From: CAYNKA01 sp964397655
Lineage (GTDB): Bacteria > Spirochaetota > Spirochaetia > DTKZ01
Assembly: GCA_964397655.1 (NCBI GenBank)
Contig: CAYNKA010000001.1
Coordinates: forward strand, 1-64,000
DNA: 64,000 nucleotides
Direction: 5' to 3'
In this document: positions 62,274 to 64,000 of the stretch, piece by piece
Numbering within the stretch: position 1 is the stretch's first letter
How the letters are laid out: each line of letters starts with the position of its first letter
Program-made: the position numbers and the translations under genes
The notes under the pieces: generated by a model
Database searches by the model: none
Told to the model about the DNA's origin: nothing
The model's input: the letters and a program-made list of their open reading frames with translations, nothing else

Positions 62274-63148
62274 TGCCCCATGGTGACGGACTCGTCCTTC
62301 TCCGGAAACCGGCGGGCTTGACCTCGTTCTCCAGCTTGGAAGACATGAAACGCCGGCTCGGGACGAAGAGGATCGGACATACAGGTACGCTCGATAAATT
62401 CGCCGAAGGTCTCCTTGTGGTTCTCGTGGGGAGATATACCAGGCTTGCCGAATATCTTTCCGGTCTGGACAAGAGATACACTGCAGGCATAGAATTCGGG
62501 AGGGAGACGGACACCCTCGATCCCGAAGGGGAGACGGTGCGTGAAGCCCCGATTCCGACCATCGAGACCATTTCCGTCCGAATCCCCGAATTCGTAGGCG
62601 ACATCGAACAACGACCACCGGAATTCTCGGCCGTTCACATCGACGGCGAACGGGCCTCCAAACGGAAACGGCGGGGGGAGTCTCCCGTGATGCCTGCCAG
62701 GACGGTTTCGATAAGGAAGGTCTCTGTAGTCGATTGGAATCCACCGGTCCTGACGGTTGACGTCGCCTGCGGAAAGGGTACGTACATCAGGTCCCTCGCC
62801 AGGGATATCGGCGAAGCCTGCGGGAGCTGCGCTTACCTGAGGAGTCTCGTACGAACCGAAGTAGGTCCATTCTCCCTGGACGAAGCGGTCGCCCACGGCG
62901 AGTTTCAGCCGGAAAAGGACGTCGTACACGGAAGCGCACCGTTCAGACGGCTCGGGGATCAGGGCGTGCTCGTCGTGCAAGACCGGTTCATAGGCCGGAT
63001 GAGGCTGGGAGGGAAGATCGAAGGCGGCTTTTTCCTGAAGGAACCGACGGGGAAGGGCCCTTTCATAGTATTTTCGCAGCAAGACGAACTCGTCGCCTTC
63101 ATAGAAGGGTGCGAAGGAGCGTTCCGCTACAGGTTCGTGGCGGCATGA
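62273..63148 (+). CDS. truB: tRNA pseudouridine-55 synthase TruB
   Basis: 291 residues. The catalytic Asp 41 is in GHTGTLDKFAEGLL. Later motifs are YTAGIEFGRETDTLD and CGKGTYIRSLARDIGE. It makes pseudouridine 55 in the tRNA T loop. Translationally coupled to rbfA (TGATG). Confidence 0.93.
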   Translation: MPHGDGLVLLRKPAGLTSFSSLEDMKRRLGTKRIGHTGTLDKFAEGLLVVLVGRYTRLAEYLSGLDKRYTAGIEFGRETDTLDPEGETVREAPIPTIETISVRIPEFVGDIEQRPPEFSAVHIDGERASKRKRRGESPVMPARTVSIRKVSVVDWNPPVLTVDVACGKGTYIRSLARDIGEACGSCAYLRSLVRTEVGPFSLDEAVAHGEFQPEKDVVHGSAPFRRLGDQGVLVVQDRFIGRMRLGGKIEGGFFLKEPTGKGPFIVFSQQDELVAFIEGCEGAFRYRFVAA

Positions 63149-63155
63149 AGACGAT

Positions 63156-63938
63156 ATGGAAATCCTCGAATGGGAAGGTCTTATCGAGCGATCGAGACCG
63201 GATTTCGGCCCGGTCGCTCTGACGATCGGCGTCTTCGACGGCGTGCACGTTGGGCATCAGTCTCTGTTGCGGAGAGTACTCTCGCGGAGAGACGAAAGGC
63301 CATGGGTGGTGACCTTCAGGACGAATCCTTCGAGAGTGCTTTTCCCGGACACGTACGCGGGCGATCTCATGACCCTAGGCCAGAAGACCGGAAAACTGGC
63401 CGCCTTCGGCGTCGAAGGGGCTGTCATTATTGACTTTTCCCGTGATTTTGGTAAACTGAAGGGAGCGGAATTTTTTTCCATGATATGGAAGAGCTTCCCC
63501 CTTCGTTATATTGCTCTGGGAGAAGATTTTCATTGCGGCTACAAGATGGACACGAATGCGGAAAAAGTACGGGAACTTCTGGAACCGCTCGACGTCCAGG
63601 TAGAGATAATTCCGCCGGTTTTTTACAGAAATGCCGTGGTAAGCAGCACGAGAATGCGAAGATCGGTTTTGAACGGCGATTTCCGGTCCGTTGAAGAGAT
63701 GTTGGGCCACCCGTATGTCGTGGATGCATCAGGTGCGACCGCTCGGACCGGAAAGGACAGGACGAGAATCGACAAGAGGAGCATTTCTCAGGTTCTTCCG
63801 ATGAGCGGAAGTTATCCCGTAGTTTTCAAGGGCCCGGAAGGAGAAAAAGAAGGGACCTTGCAGATAGATGAACACGATATTTCGTGGAATCATCGTGGCC
63901 AAGTTGAAGCCATACTATTTTCGCAGGAACGGATGTAA
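63156..63938 (+). CDS. ribF: FAD synthetase RibF, apparently lacking a full riboflavin kinase domain
   Basis: 260 residues. The N-terminal nucleotidyltransferase domain has GVFDGVHVGHQSLLRR (HxGH at 31-34) and the closing SSTRMRRSVLNGD. The last 75 residues should begin the riboflavin kinase domain but are shorter than usual and lack the motifs GR..GFPTANL and its metal-binding Thr/Asn. So the protein likely makes FAD from FMN only, or the kinase part is very divergent. rpsO follows after 10 bases, a common pairing. Confidence 0.87.
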   Translation: MEILEWEGLIERSRPDFGPVALTIGVFDGVHVGHQSLLRRVLSRRDERPWVVTFRTNPSRVLFPDTYAGDLMTLGQKTGKLAAFGVEGAVIIDFSRDFGKLKGAEFFSMIWKSFPLRYIALGEDFHCGYKMDTNAEKVRELLEPLDVQVEIIPPVFYRNAVVSSTRMRRSVLNGDFRSVEEMLGHPYVVDASGATARTGKDRTRIDKRSISQVLPMSGSYPVVFKGPEGEKEGTLQIDEHDISWNHRGQVEAILFSQERM

Positions 63939-63948
63939 GGAGAAAACA

Positions 63949-64000
63949 ATGTCTCTTAAAAAGGAAGACACCCTCAAGATTGTGAAAGATTTCGGTGCGA
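63949..64000 (+). CDS. rpsO: Ribosomal protein S15, 5' end only
   Basis: ATG 63949 with AAGGAG 6-7 bases upstream. The 17 visible codons, MSLKKEDTLKIVKDFGA, match the start of S15. The gene continues past the window edge. S15 binds 16S rRNA early in 30S assembly, in keeping with the operon's theme. Confidence 0.85.
   Translation, partial: MSLKKEDTLKIVKDFGA

Overview
This 64 kb window looks like part of a free-living or gut-type spirochaete chromosome (Treponema/Spirochaeta-like). That is my inference from its GC-rich core genes, gene orders I associate with spirochaetes (tamB-bamA-skp, rimP-nusA-infB-rbfA-truB-ribF-rpsO, yebC-ruvCAB-queA), two signal peptidases in a row, and a two-part transketolase. 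No rRNA or taxonomic marker was available to confirm it.

Positions 1-7.6 kb are a patchwork of mobile DNA. An AT-rich gene of unknown function is followed by a sequence with every feature of an integron attC site (1249-1355), so the gene is probably an integron cassette. Next comes a complete but inactivated IS21-family element (1960-4178, istB carrying two frameshifts). It interrupts the remains of a prophage: a primase fragment, an excisionase-like fragment and a tyrosine integrase lacking its catalytic core. A truncated PAP2-like gene then abuts an AT-rich O-acyltransferase gene with a one-base frameshift.

Positions 7.6-18.1 kb hold an FbpABC-type ABC importer operon with a fused permease, a 2-hydroxyacid dehydrogenase, an FeS nitroreductase, ArfB ribosome rescue factor, a membrane histidine kinase and a repeat-rich lipoprotein.

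Positions 18.2-29.7 kb carry a long single-strand operon behind a clear sigma70 promoter: split transketolase, Zn alcohol dehydrogenase, FadR-type regulator, Fe alcohol dehydrogenase, a LarA-family nickel racemase, three short-chain dehydrogenases, a UroD-family protein, a sugar-isomerase-like TIM barrel and a lipoprotein. There is no kinase or transporter in it. It is the best candidate here for an uncharacterised pathway, probably for a polyol, aldonate or unusual sugar. A GH15 glucoamylase-like enzyme, D-lyxose isomerase and a second Fe alcohol dehydrogenase follow.

Positions 34.4-35.6 kb contain tmRNA (ssrA) with smpB just upstream. The 17-nt 3' end of tmRNA is repeated twice more downstream in ~150-bp tandem units.

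Positions 35.7-64 kb are housekeeping: an FGE/PEGA membrane protein, two lepB, hemW, yebC-ruvCAB-queA, tmk, the outer-membrane assembly set tamB-bamA-skp, a STAS protein, mutS, comF, then the translation/transcription operon from rimP to rpsO behind a promoter followed by a terminator-like hairpin.
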